A DNA stretch of 12,902 nt from Minisyncoccota bacterium. GTDB taxonomy: Bacteria > Patescibacteriota > Minisyncoccia > Minisyncoccales > CG1-02-41-26. The notes beneath the pieces were generated by a model. That model was given only the letters and a program-made list of their open reading frames with translations, was not told where the DNA came from and did not search any database. The translations under genes were made by a program, and so were the position numbers. Positions 1-6,530 of this stretch are shown in pieces (the stretch's first letter is position 1; each line of letters begins with the position of its first letter). The stretch spans positions 1 through 12,902 of the forward strand of contig JAQTPV010000023.1 in the NCBI GenBank assembly GCA_028712605.1, in the 5' to 3' direction.

Positions 1-60
1 AACTTTAAGAATGCTATAGAGAAGGCCAAGATTGACTTGAAAAGAATTTGGGGGCGATAG
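1..60 (+). CDS. C-terminal fragment of an unknown protein
   Basis: An open frame enters from the left edge and ends at TAG 58-60, giving 19 residues rich in Lys and Ile and ending in Trp-Gly-Arg. It looks like the charged helical tail of a protein. Too little is present to name a family. It lies 81 nt upstream of the pseudopilin start, and an extended -10 promoter intervenes, so it is probably a separate transcription unit. Confidence 0.4.
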   Translation, partial: NFKNAIEKAKIDLKRIWGR

Positions 61-110
61 AAAGTTTCAGCAAGACCTTATAAGAAATTTATTCGGGCCC
101 CTTTCCTTTG

Positions 111-119
111 TGGTATAAT
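111..119 (+). promoter_or_regulatory. Extended -10 promoter for the pseudopilin gene
   Basis: TGG followed by TATAAT (114-119) is a consensus extended -10 element (TGnTATAAT). No good -35 box is visible 16-18 nt upstream, which is tolerated for extended -10 promoters. Transcription would start near 126, leaving a leader of about 16 nt before ATG 142 with no clear Shine-Dalgarno. A second weaker box (GATAAT, 122-127) sits just downstream. Confidence 0.55.
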
Positions 120-141
120 AAGATAATAAGTTTCATATTAA

Positions 142-597
142 ATGTATCATAAAGTAAAGGACAAAATCATCTTGGGCGATTTTACGTTTTTGGAAATTAT
201 CTTGGTGGTTGTTATCATTGTCATTTTGGCTGGCATATTTGTTTTAATCTTTAACCCGGGTCAAAAATTAGTTGAAGCTAGAAACGCCCGAAGAAATGCC
301 GATGCTAACGCCATTTTAAATGCTGTTTACCAATATATCACTGACAATAAAGGCGTTGTGCCAAAATCAATCATAGCCAGCTCTACAGAAATTTGCAAAA
401 CTGGTAAAGCCTGCGGGGACTTGATAGATTTATCTTTTTTAACTTCCACTACTAAATACTTTATGACTATCCCAGTTGATCCTGCTGGTGTTGCCGGCAA
501 TGGCACGGGGTATTATATTTTGAGGGCTGTCAATGGTAGTGTCACGGTTACTGCTCCGCATGCAGAGCAGGGAGTAACCATTAGCGCCACAAGGTGA
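142..597 (+). CDS. Type IV pilin-like (pseudopilin) protein
   Basis: A 151-residue protein with a type III signal-like N-terminus. A short basic leader (residues 1-11) is followed by G12-D13-F14-T15-F16-L17-E18 and a hydrophobic helix at about 17-37. Glu at +5 relative to F14 and the helix length fit class IV pilins and type II secretion pseudopilins, which assemble into envelope-spanning fibres after prepilin peptidase cleavage. The rest is a soluble head with two cysteines (C85, C91), a Pro-Val-Asp-Pro turn, and a C-terminus of the Ala-Glu-x-Gly / Ile-Ser-x-Thr-Arg kind that I associate with Patescibacterial pilins. The position before the +1 Phe is Asp, not the usual Gly, which moves to -2, so processing may be altered. 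TGA 595-597 is followed directly by an in-frame TAA. The gene appears monocistronic, with its own promoter and terminator. Confidence 0.82.
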   Translation: MYHKVKDKIILGDFTFLEIILVVVIIVILAGIFVLIFNPGQKLVEARNARRNADANAILNAVYQYITDNKGVVPKSIIASSTEICKTGKACGDLIDLSFLTSTTKYFMTIPVDPAGVAGNGTGYYILRAVNGSVTVTAPHAEQGVTISATR

Positions 598-604
598 TAA
601 ATCT

Positions 605-660
605 ATGGCCGGGCCAGAAGTAAGTCAAAAGATTTGCTTCTGGTCTGGCCATTTTGTTTT
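605..660 (+). terminator. Rho-independent terminator after the pseudopilin gene
   Basis: A 15-bp stem pairs 606-620 with 637-651, with two G-U wobbles and possible extra pairs into the loop. It is followed by a T-rich run (652-660, TTTTGTTTT). It begins 8 nt after the TGA stop. The T-tract overlaps the -35 region of the next promoter. Confidence 0.85.
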
Positions 661-681
661 ATGGAGGGAAAAATGTATAAT
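654..681 (+). promoter_or_regulatory. Promoter for the 701-4085 operon
   Basis: TTGTTT (654-659), a 16-nt spacer, and TATAAT (676-681). The expected start is near 688, giving a leader of about 13 nt to ATG 701. The -35 box lies in the T-tract of the preceding terminator, so the two elements overlap. The -10 is a perfect match; the -35 is weak. Confidence 0.55.
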
Positions 682-700
682 GGATTAATCATTAAAAGAT

Positions 701-1663
701 ATGGCTCTACGGTTTGAAACAGCGGGTAGGGGCTTTGAAACCCCCACTCAAAAAATGGAGAGGCTCTTAGCGAGTATTGCTGTTGAGACCCATAAGGCTC
801 TGCAAGAGCAAGGGTCAATCAAGGAAGGGGAGAAGGTGGTTGATGATGACTGTTCCATTATAATGGATTCTTTTGGGGTAGAGGGGACTGGCCCCTATAG
901 TGAGGAAGCGATAAAAGACGATAAACAGTTTATTCGCAAACTGGATCTTAAATGGAGCGAGGCTGATGACCCAGTCATACAGGATTATTATAAAGATAAA
1001 TACAATTTGAAAGAAAAGCCCGATACTGACAAGGTTTTGGAGTTGTATGGGGCCGAGCGGCAGAAAAGAGACGGGGCTGTTTGGGAAAAGGCCAAAACCG
1101 CTGTTTTGCATAAGTTTTTGAAATCCGAATTTTTAGTAGTTAGAACTGCCGCCTATGATGATTATAGCCATGGCGTTGATAATGTTATAGTCAGTAAAAA
1201 AACCGGTGACGTTATTTGCGCCCTGGATGAGGTGGCTGGAGAGGAGGGCGACCCGAGGCATCAAGAGAAAAAAAATAAATTTAATAAATACATTCGTACT
1301 GGCGAGGGTGCGGAGATAAAATACGGTCTTACTTTTAAAAAGAACCCGGACACTAAACGGCGAGAATTAGCCAAACAAGCAATTAAGGATATCCCTATCT
1401 TTTGTTTAGCGCTTTCTCGTGAGCGATTAAAGAAACTTCAGTCAGAGATGAGTTACAGTTTGGATGGTCAGCCAGCGGCTATTGAGCTGGAGATTTTTGG
1501 TGACTTAATAGAGGAATTAAGAACTCAAGGCACAGCGTTGCTGGCTGACTTAGAAAGGCGGAATATTAAAGGGAACAGGCCCATGGCGATTAGTAAATTT
1601 TTAGGTACCTTAAGACATATGGAGGGAGTGGGCCAAAGACAATCTTTTTCGGCTACTGCTTAA
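701..1663 (+). CDS. Soluble protein of unknown function, first gene of the acyltransferase operon
   Basis: A 320-residue protein whose family I do not recognise. It has no signal peptide or membrane helix and is highly charged. Its most distinctive stretch is Y152-D153-D154-Y155 followed by H157-G158-V159-D160-N161, then a short beta-like segment and A174-L175-D176-E177. This acid-rich strand-turn-strand arrangement could be a metal or nucleotide site, but no catalytic family can be assigned. The N-terminal third looks helical; a charged Lys-rich loop lies near residues 185-200. It ends at TAA 1661-1663, one nucleotide before the MBOAT gene, so it is almost certainly co-transcribed with the MBOAT and SGNH genes. 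That is the only contextual hint to function. The start at 701 has no clear Shine-Dalgarno but sits just downstream of a good promoter. Confidence 0.8.
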   Translation: MALRFETAGRGFETPTQKMERLLASIAVETHKALQEQGSIKEGEKVVDDDCSIIMDSFGVEGTGPYSEEAIKDDKQFIRKLDLKWSEADDPVIQDYYKDKYNLKEKPDTDKVLELYGAERQKRDGAVWEKAKTAVLHKFLKSEFLVVRTAAYDDYSHGVDNVIVSKKTGDVICALDEVAGEEGDPRHQEKKNKFNKYIRTGEGAEIKYGLTFKKNPDTKRRELAKQAIKDIPIFCLALSRERLKKLQSEMSYSLDGQPAAIELEIFGDLIEELRTQGTALLADLERRNIKGNRPMAISKFLGTLRHMEGVGQRQSFSATA

Positions 1664-1664
1664 T

Positions 1665-3092
1665 ATGCTGTTTCCCACCTTTGAATTTTTAGCTTTTTTT
1701 GCTTTTGTTTTAGCCTTGAATTGGCTATTAAAGAAATGGCCGCTGGTCTGGCGGTTATTTTTGCTTTTGGTGAGTTATTATTTTTATGCGCTTTGGGATA
1801 TTCGGTTTTTGGGTATTTTAATAATACTTTCTTTATTTAATTTTGCGATAGGCTGGTTTATTGAAAAGAATTTTTGGCAAGCTAAAAAGTTTGCCCTGTT
1901 TTGCGGAGTGGCGGCTGATGTTTTGGCTTTGGGCTTTTTTAAATACTACGACTTTTTCCGCGTTTCAGCGGAAACATTTTTGCCTAAGTTGGGGTTCGGG
2001 ACCAATTTGCCTTTTTTGGAGATTATTTTACCCGTCGGCATTTCTTTTTATATCTTTCGAGCCATCTCTTATTTAGCTGATATTTATCAACAAAAAATCA
2101 AGGCTGAAAGGTCAGCGTTAGATTTTGGCTTATACATGGCCTTTTTTCCTTATCTGCTGGCTGGTCCGATTACCCGAGCGGGGGAGTTCTTGCCTCAATT
2201 AAAAAATGGAGGAGCTAAGGTTATTGAAGATTTATATCGCCACTTTAGTTTGATTTTATTTGGTTTATTCAAAAAACTGGTTTTATCCAGCTTTTTGGTT
2301 TTAAATTTAACTGATGATATTTTTGCTGTGCCTGAAAACCATTCAGCCCTAGGAATCGCTTTGGCTATTGTGGCCTATACTTTAGTTATTTATTTTGATT
2401 TTAGCGGGTATAGTGATATGGCCATTGGATTTGCGGGGCTCTTGGGTTTTAAAACGCCGCCCAATTTTAATTTTCCTTATTTGGCCACTAACTTGAAAGA
2501 ATTCTGGAAAAGGTGGCATATTAGTTTATCGTCTTGGATAAAGGATTATATCTATATCCCCCTGGGCGGCAATAGGAAAGGGGCGGCCAAAAAGCATTTT
2601 AATTTAATTTTTTCTATGGTAGTGGCTGGCTTGTGGCACGGGGCGGCTGGCCATTTTATTTTCTGGGGATTTTGGCATGGCTTAGGCAGTTCCGTTAATC
2701 ATGTTTGGCTGGATCTTAAAAAGGCGAGGTTGTCAAAGTGTGCTGCAATAGTTTCGGTTTTAGGAAAAGCTTTTGGCTGGGTTTTAACTTTTGTTTTCGT
2801 TGCCATTGGTTGGGTGTTTTTTAGGGCTGAAAGTTTGGCAGAGGGCTGGAAAATGCTTAAGGGTTTGTTTAACCTTGAACGTCCAACCGAATCTTTGCCC
2901 ATTTTAGTTTTTGTAGCAGTGGCTGGTGGGATGATCTTCTTGTTTTTAGAAAAGCCCTTACTGGATATTTTCTCTAAAGTACAAGCACGCTTACCTTTTA
3001 TCTTATGGCTGTTATTCATTTTGTTAGCCTTTTTGGTTTTATTTAGAATGGGGCCTGAAACTGTCCCTCCCTTTATTTATTTTTCCTTTTAA
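1665..3092 (+). CDS. MBOAT family O-acyltransferase (AlgI/PatA-like)
   Basis: A 475-residue polytopic membrane protein of about ten or more hydrophobic helices, the usual AlgI size. AlgI-type MBOAT proteins move acyl groups, usually acetyl, across the membrane onto extracytoplasmic polysaccharides. Family motifs are present: a His-rich region with invariant H325 in Leu-Trp-His-Gly (the presumed catalytic histidine), a second His at H338 in Phe-Trp-His-Gly, S247-G248-Y249-S250-D251, and F280-W281-K282-R283-W284-H285 followed by Ile-Ser-Leu-Ser. An earlier Leu-Pro-Val-Gly-Ile-Ser-Phe-Tyr block and a Gly-Pro-Ile-x-Arg motif also fit. It starts one nucleotide after the upstream gene and ends 3 nt before the SGNH gene, so translational coupling is likely. 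Glycan, alginate-like and D-alanyl (DltB) substrates are alternatives; the SGNH partner favours AlgI/AlgJ- or PatA/PatB-like O-acetylation. Confidence 0.92.
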   Translation: MLFPTFEFLAFFAFVLALNWLLKKWPLVWRLFLLLVSYYFYALWDIRFLGILIILSLFNFAIGWFIEKNFWQAKKFALFCGVAADVLALGFFKYYDFFRVSAETFLPKLGFGTNLPFLEIILPVGISFYIFRAISYLADIYQQKIKAERSALDFGLYMAFFPYLLAGPITRAGEFLPQLKNGGAKVIEDLYRHFSLILFGLFKKLVLSSFLVLNLTDDIFAVPENHSALGIALAIVAYTLVIYFDFSGYSDMAIGFAGLLGFKTPPNFNFPYLATNLKEFWKRWHISLSSWIKDYIYIPLGGNRKGAAKKHFNLIFSMVVAGLWHGAAGHFIFWGFWHGLGSSVNHVWLDLKKARLSKCAAIVSVLGKAFGWVLTFVFVAIGWVFFRAESLAEGWKMLKGLFNLERPTESLPILVFVAVAGGMIFLFLEKPLLDIFSKVQARLPFILWLLFILLAFLVLFRMGPETVPPFIYFSF

Positions 3093-3095
3093 GAT

Positions 3096-4085
3096 ATGAA
3101 AGATATTACTAAAGTTATTATTTTCTTTTTGTTATTAATGATTGCTTTGCCTTTTTATGAATCCAAGAGAGTGATTATGTGGGACTCACCAAGAGGAGAA
3201 AACGTTTTTAATGTCTTTCATGGTTTTGTATTGGTTTATGCCCAAGGCGCAGAGAGCATTAAAACTGGTTTGGGTTTTAATAAAAAATCCCCTGCAATAA
3301 ATAGCCTAGGGCCTTTCGTCGCTACAACTTCAGCGGCCTTAGGGTTGCAGCCCACTTCTACTGATTCGCAATTGCCTGCCACGACTATTTCTCACAATCA
3401 AATGACTTTTTCTCCACCATCTTCACCCTATAGGTTTTTGTTGGTGGGGGATTCTTTTATGGCTGTAATGGGTGGGGTGGGCGATATCTTAGAGAGCTCT
3501 TTGGTAAGATTTAAAGAGCTGGCTGTTTTGAGGGTTGGTAGGGTGTCCAGCGGTTTATCCAGGCCTGATTATTTTGACTGGCCCAACCAAGTTAGGCAAT
3601 TAATCGCTAATAATCAGCCCAATATTGTGGTGGTTATGATGGGCACTAACGATGCTCAATCATTTGAAATGATATCGCCTGAAGGCCAACGAGAAATTTT
3701 CAAATACGGCACCCAAAAATGGGAAGGAGAATACAGGAGAAGGGTTAGAGAATTTTTAAATATTTTTCAGGAAAATCATCTCTTAGTTTACTGGATAGGC
3801 TTGCCCATTATGAAGGACCCGGTTTATTCGGAAAAAATTAAAGGGTTAGACTTAATCTATGAGCAGGAAATTTTAAATTTTTCCAATGCCCAATTTATCC
3901 CTACTTGGGGCCTTTTGGCTGATCAGAATGGCAATTATGCCCCCTCTTTATTGGATATTAAGGGCAGACAGATGGCCACTCGGGTTTCTGATGGCATTCA
4001 CTTAACTACTTTTGCTGGCGAGTTAGTGGCTCGGCAGGTTTTAGAGATAATTAAGGAAGATATTGCCTTGGAGCTGAAAAAATAG
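3096..4085 (+). CDS. Membrane-anchored SGNH/GDSL-type hydrolase (DUF459-like)
   Basis: A 329-residue protein with an N-terminal hydrophobic anchor (about residues 5-21). A Ser/Thr/Pro-rich linker to about residue 112 leads to an SGNH-fold domain. Block I is G118-D119-S120 (nucleophile Ser), block III is the Gly-Thr-Asn-Asp motif with N185 and D186, and block V is D299-G300-I301-H302 followed by Leu-Thr, giving a complete Ser/Asp/His set. The order and spacing fit the DUF459 branch. In AlgJ/AlgX, PatB and OatA-type systems such a domain sits outside the membrane and completes acyl transfer from an MBOAT protein to a glycan. Here the gene directly follows the MBOAT gene (3-nt gap), so I infer it is the acceptor-side transferase or an esterase. 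The anchor and linker place it outside the cytoplasmic membrane. The gene ends at TAG 4083-4085, just before a strong terminator. Confidence 0.87.
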   Translation: MKDITKVIIFFLLLMIALPFYESKRVIMWDSPRGENVFNVFHGFVLVYAQGAESIKTGLGFNKKSPAINSLGPFVATTSAALGLQPTSTDSQLPATTISHNQMTFSPPSSPYRFLLVGDSFMAVMGGVGDILESSLVRFKELAVLRVGRVSSGLSRPDYFDWPNQVRQLIANNQPNIVVVMMGTNDAQSFEMISPEGQREIFKYGTQKWEGEYRRRVREFLNIFQENHLLVYWIGLPIMKDPVYSEKIKGLDLIYEQEILNFSNAQFIPTWGLLADQNGNYAPSLLDIKGRQMATRVSDGIHLTTFAGELVARQVLEIIKEDIALELKK

Positions 4086-4090
4086 ATATA

Positions 4091-4136
4091 AAAAAACCAC
4101 CTCGCCCTAGGCCAATGGCCTAGGGCGAGGTTTTCT
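4091..4136. terminator. Bidirectional intrinsic terminator between convergent operons
   Basis: A perfect 14-bp inverted repeat (4100-4113 with 4117-4130) has a 3-nt loop. It is flanked by an A-run on the left (4091-4096) and a T-run on the right (4131-4134). It lies between the ends of the plus-strand SGNH gene and the minus-strand PH-domain gene and should stop transcription in both directions. Confidence 0.9.
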
Positions 4137-4149
4137 TGATTTAATCCGT

Positions 4150-4689
4150 TTACAAGGAGCCACATTCGTTTCTAGCGTCCATAATTGTTTTCTTTACTTT
4201 ATCAGGATGGGGGATTTTAGTGAAATAAAATTCATTTTGTGTGCCAGCTGATTGGATTAAGATATTACCAAAATTAAGAATATTCGCTAAAACACCGTTC
4301 ATCTCCACTGTGATATCTTGCACCTTGTCTAAACGCATTTCGTTTAAAGTGTGCTTGAAAAGGCCTTGCTGGTGGTTTTCAATGATACGTTGGTTGGTCA
4401 CGATGATCACATTTAAGGAGTAAATCATTAGATTGCCAAAAAAGATAACCCAGAGAATTAAAAAATAAACTGTAATGATGAACCAATAAAGGTCGGTTAT
4501 AGTGTCATACCAGCTGACTTGATAAATAAAATAACTGGCTATAAACGGCAGCAAAGCAAAAAAGATTAAGAAAACCATCGGGCCAAACAAGGTAATCCAA
4601 TGCTTTCTGACTACCAGGATGGTTTTTTCGTCAGGCCTTTGGTTGCGAAAGGTATTATTGGAAGCTGAAAGAATGGAAAATGAGGGCAT
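4150..4689 (-). CDS. Membrane protein with a bacterial PH (bPH/YdbS-like) domain
   Basis: A 179-residue protein. After a polar N-terminus there are two long hydrophobic helices (about residues 31-56 and 66-92). A C-terminal beta-rich domain follows, with the pattern Val-Thr-Asn-Gln-Arg-Ile, a short Gly-Leu-Phe turn, Asp-Lys-Val-Gln-Asp-Ile-Thr-Val, and a final Gly-containing strand pair and helix. This is the signature of bPH_2 (formerly DUF304) membrane proteins such as YdbS/YdbT, whose molecular role is poorly known. The domain most likely lies on the cytoplasmic face. The gene starts one nucleotide after the stop of the upstream small membrane gene, so the two form an operon. No catalytic residues are visible. 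Confidence 0.82.
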   Translation of the reverse strand: MPSFSILSASNNTFRNQRPDEKTILVVRKHWITLFGPMVFLIFFALLPFIASYFIYQVSWYDTITDLYWFIITVYFLILWVIFFGNLMIYSLNVIIVTNQRIIENHQQGLFKHTLNEMRLDKVQDITVEMNGVLANILNFGNILIQSAGTQNEFYFTKIPHPDKVKKTIMDARNECGSL

Positions 4690-4690
4690 A

Positions 4691-4954
4691 TTAAACAGGG
4701 GGAGTAATGATTGTTTCTATTAAGCTAGTCCAGTCAACGGTAAAATAAGCGTCAACCATTAGGACAAACAAGATGAAAGAGCCAACTAGAAACACAAAAG
4801 CCAAGACTTTTGGCCGAACGCCCACCCCGAACCTTACAAAATGATAAACAATTGCAAAGGTATACCATAAGTATAAAATTAAGATAACCAAAAACCCAAT
4901 CAGTGAAATCAGCGACCCATTGTTGGTGATAACATCTAGGCTCATATTATTCAT
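4691..4954 (-). CDS. Small two-helix membrane protein of unknown function
   Basis: An 87-residue protein with two predicted membrane helices (about residues 16-40 and 48-68) joined by a short basic loop containing Arg and Lys. The C-terminus is short and polar. I do not recognise the family. It lies directly upstream of the PH-domain gene with a 1-nt gap, so the two products may form a complex. The start is uncertain: the ATG at 4954 overlaps the best -10 box, and a second in-frame ATG at 4945 (Met4) lies where transcription should begin. The true product may therefore be an 84-residue protein from a leaderless mRNA. Confidence 0.7.
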   Translation of the reverse strand: MNNMSLDVITNNGSLISLIGFLVILILYLWYTFAIVYHFVRFGVGVRPKVLAFVFLVGSFILFVLMVDAYFTVDWTSLIETIITPPV

Positions 4955-4981
4955 TCTACTTTAGTTTATTTAACTTGGCAA
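4953..4981 (-). promoter_or_regulatory. Promoter of the minus-strand two-gene operon
   Basis: Read on the minus strand: TTGCCA (4981-4976), a 17-nt spacer, then TAGAAT (4958-4953). The expected start is near 4946-4944, coinciding with the in-frame ATG at 4945-4943. This implies a leaderless transcript that begins inside the longer frame starting at 4954. Confidence 0.5.
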
Positions 4982-4988
4982 TAAAGTC

Positions 4989-5017
4989 TTGCCTTTGCGT
5001 TTAAATTAATTTAGGAT
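4989..5017 (+). promoter_or_regulatory. Candidate promoter for the radical SAM gene
   Basis: TTGCCT (4989-4994), a 17-nt spacer, and TAGGAT (5012-5017). The start would be near 5024, leaving a leader of about 69 nt before GTG 5093. It lies in the 138-bp divergent intergenic region and faces away from the minus-strand promoter. Box matches are moderate. Confidence 0.4.
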
Positions 5018-5041
5018 GTGGGTGGCTGTTTAGAAAATTTA

Positions 5042-5071
5042 TCGGGTTCATTTCCCGGCTTTTTAACTTTT
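5042..5071 (+). promoter_or_regulatory. Short hairpin plus T-runs in the radical SAM leader
   Basis: CGGG (5043-5046) pairs with CCCG (5054-5057) around a 7-nt loop, with one extra wobble pair. Two T-runs follow (5060-5064 and 5068-5072). It resembles a weak intrinsic terminator inside the 5' leader, about 20 nt before the ribosome binding site, so it could act as an attenuator. The stem is short and this may be chance. Confidence 0.25.
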
Positions 5072-5092
5072 TATTAGAGAGAGGGTGTCACT

Positions 5093-6472
5093 GTGATTTT
5101 GAAAGCGATAATGTGTTTCTTCAAACTTTTTCTGTACTTAACAGAAAAGTCTGGCATCAGGACGTTAATATTACATAGAATTGCACCCCTATTCATCAGG
5201 CAGTCTGTTGCCTTTTTTGGTGCGTTTGATTGGTGGTGGTTAAGGAGGATAACCGAATTAGCTGGCACGTTGTTATTTTCTTTGGTTAGTATCTCCACAG
5301 ACCCAGCCATCCACCCCTCTTATAGGAAGATTTTTAGGTTTTACTTTCTGAATTTTTTGAATGCCTGGAAAGTTCAGGAAGACTATCGGAAAGGCGGCGG
5401 GCTGCCACTTGATTGGATGGTTGAAATTACCAAGCGCTGTAATCTAAAGTGCTTGGGGTGCTATCAAAATAGCAGTGATATCGGCCCTGATGTGTCTTTT
5501 GAGACGTTGCGTTACTTATTAAAGGAAGTTAGAAAATCGGGGGCGCGGCTCGTAACCTTTTCTGGCGGAGAGCCATTACTACGCTGGGATGATATTAGCC
5601 GTCTGGCTCGAGAGTACCATGATTTAATCTTTATGATTTATACTAACGGTACTCTTTTAACCCAAGAAGTCATTGCTGAAATGATTTCCGTGGAGAATGT
5701 TTTTCCTTGTCTCTCCATTGAAGGCTTTAAAGAAGAGACCGATAAGAGGAGGGGTCAGGGAATATTTGACTTGGTAATGAAATCTGTTGAACGATTGAGG
5801 GGTGCTGGTATTCCCTTTGGTTTTTCGGTAACGGTTAATCGCTTCAATGTTGAAACAATCTGTAAGGATGAATTTGTTCAATTCTGCTTGGCAAGGGGTG
5901 CTAAAATTCTGTGGCTCTGCCACTATATGCCAATTGGTAGAGATGCAGATATCAATTTGATGCTTTCGGTTACCCAGAGAGGCTTATTGGCTGATGCTGT
6001 TAGCGGGTGGCGCCGAAAACAGTTGTCCGTCATGATAATAGACACATTTAATGACGGCTGGGCAGGTGGGGATAAGGAAGGATGCATGGCTGGGCGGAAG
6101 CAAGGCTGCATTGACAGCTCTGGCAACATTCTGCCTTGTTTTCTCTGTCGCTTAGTTGATCCAGAACTTAATATTATCAAGATTTGTTCTGGGACAAGCA
6201 CGTACCAAACAATCTCTGAAGGCATTTTAAAGTCTGCGCTTTTTGGTGTCCTAAGAGAGCAGCAAAAAAAGATTTTAGGGTTTCGCGATCCTACTTCGCC
6301 CTGCCTAGTGGCTGACCATCCAGAAATTTTTTTTCAGATGCTAGACAGTTTATCCAATATAGAAGATTTGACTGGACTCCGGAATATATCAGAGGGTCTC
6401 ATTAAACATGCTAAGTGTTGGAGGTACCGCAAGCCAAGAGAAAAATATCTAAGGGGCGGACCTTACGCATAA
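5093..6472 (+). CDS. Radical SAM protein with SPASM/twitch-like C-terminal domain
   Basis: A 459-residue protein. The GTG start is chosen because GAGGG (5081-5085) sits 7 nt upstream, one of the few clear Shine-Dalgarno sequences here. Residues 1-100 form a hydrophobic/aromatic helical extension. The radical SAM core follows, with C116-x3-C120-x2-C123 for the SAM-bound 4Fe-4S cluster and G158-G159-E160-P161 for SAM binding. The C-terminal part has C331-Met-Ala-Gly, C339, then Ile-Asp-Ser-Ser-Gly before Pro-C349-x2-C352, which matches the SPASM/twitch pattern for an auxiliary Fe-S cluster; C365, C404 and C442 may add ligands. Such enzymes modify peptides or cofactors, or mature other enzymes. 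No precursor peptide or partner is adjacent, so the substrate is unknown. It is flanked by its own promoter and terminator and appears monocistronic. Confidence 0.88.
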   Translation: MILKAIMCFFKLFLYLTEKSGIRTLILHRIAPLFIRQSVAFFGAFDWWWLRRITELAGTLLFSLVSISTDPAIHPSYRKIFRFYFLNFLNAWKVQEDYRKGGGLPLDWMVEITKRCNLKCLGCYQNSSDIGPDVSFETLRYLLKEVRKSGARLVTFSGGEPLLRWDDISRLAREYHDLIFMIYTNGTLLTQEVIAEMISVENVFPCLSIEGFKEETDKRRGQGIFDLVMKSVERLRGAGIPFGFSVTVNRFNVETICKDEFVQFCLARGAKILWLCHYMPIGRDADINLMLSVTQRGLLADAVSGWRRKQLSVMIIDTFNDGWAGGDKEGCMAGRKQGCIDSSGNILPCFLCRLVDPELNIIKICSGTSTYQTISEGILKSALFGVLREQQKKILGFRDPTSPCLVADHPEIFFQMLDSLSNIEDLTGLRNISEGLIKHAKCWRYRKPREKYLRGGPYA

Positions 6473-6477
6473 AACAA

Positions 6478-6512
6478 AGGGTGCCAGCTTTCAACTGGCA
6501 CTTTACTTTTTT
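6478..6512 (+). terminator. Rho-independent terminator after the radical SAM gene
   Basis: GTGCCAG (6481-6487) pairs perfectly with CTGGCAC (6495-6501) around a 7-nt loop, and G-U/A-U pairs can extend the stem at its base. A T-rich tail follows (6502-6512). It begins 6 nt after the TAA stop and abuts the next promoter. Confidence 0.85.
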
Positions 6513-6513
6513 A

Positions 6514-6522
6514 TGTTATAAT
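6514..6522 (+). promoter_or_regulatory. Extended -10 promoter for the 6531-9466 operon
   Basis: TGT followed by TATAAT (6517-6522) is a consensus extended -10 with no clear -35. The expected start is about 6529-6531, essentially at ATG 6531, so the mRNA would be leaderless or nearly so. Confidence 0.6.
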
Positions 6523-6530
6523 TATTTAAT

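Noticed and set aside
595..600. TGA stops at 595-597 and 6876-6878 are both followed directly by in-frame TAA, suggesting a recoded TGA (code 25, as in Gracilibacteria/Absconditabacteria).
   Set aside because: All long genes are intact with TGA read as stop and none has internal in-frame TGA. A third gene ends at TGA 9464-9466 without a tandem TAA. Tandem stops are a simpler explanation.
673..717. ATG at 673 after a GGAGGG sequence, as an alternative start for the first gene of the acyltransferase operon.
   Set aside because: That frame is different and stops at TGA 715-717 after 14 codons. It also overlaps the -10 box.
1130..1240. Assignment of the 320-residue protein as a PD-(D/E)xK nuclease.
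   Set aside because: Asp160 and Asp176-Glu177 are suggestive, but the Lys of the motif is missing and the strand order cannot be verified by eye.
2699..3019. A minus-strand open frame of 106 codons inside the MBOAT gene.
   Set aside because: It is a compositional shadow: no family motif, Lys/Thr-rich product, and the opposite strand codes a fully conserved enzyme.
5018..5092. A SAM-responsive riboswitch in the leader of the radical SAM gene.
   Set aside because: The leader is only about 69 nt, with one 4-5 bp hairpin, and no conserved riboswitch core is visible.
5074..5310. A minus-strand open frame covering the start of the radical SAM gene.
   Set aside because: It overlaps the well-supported GTG start and SD, and its product has no recognisable domain or promoter.
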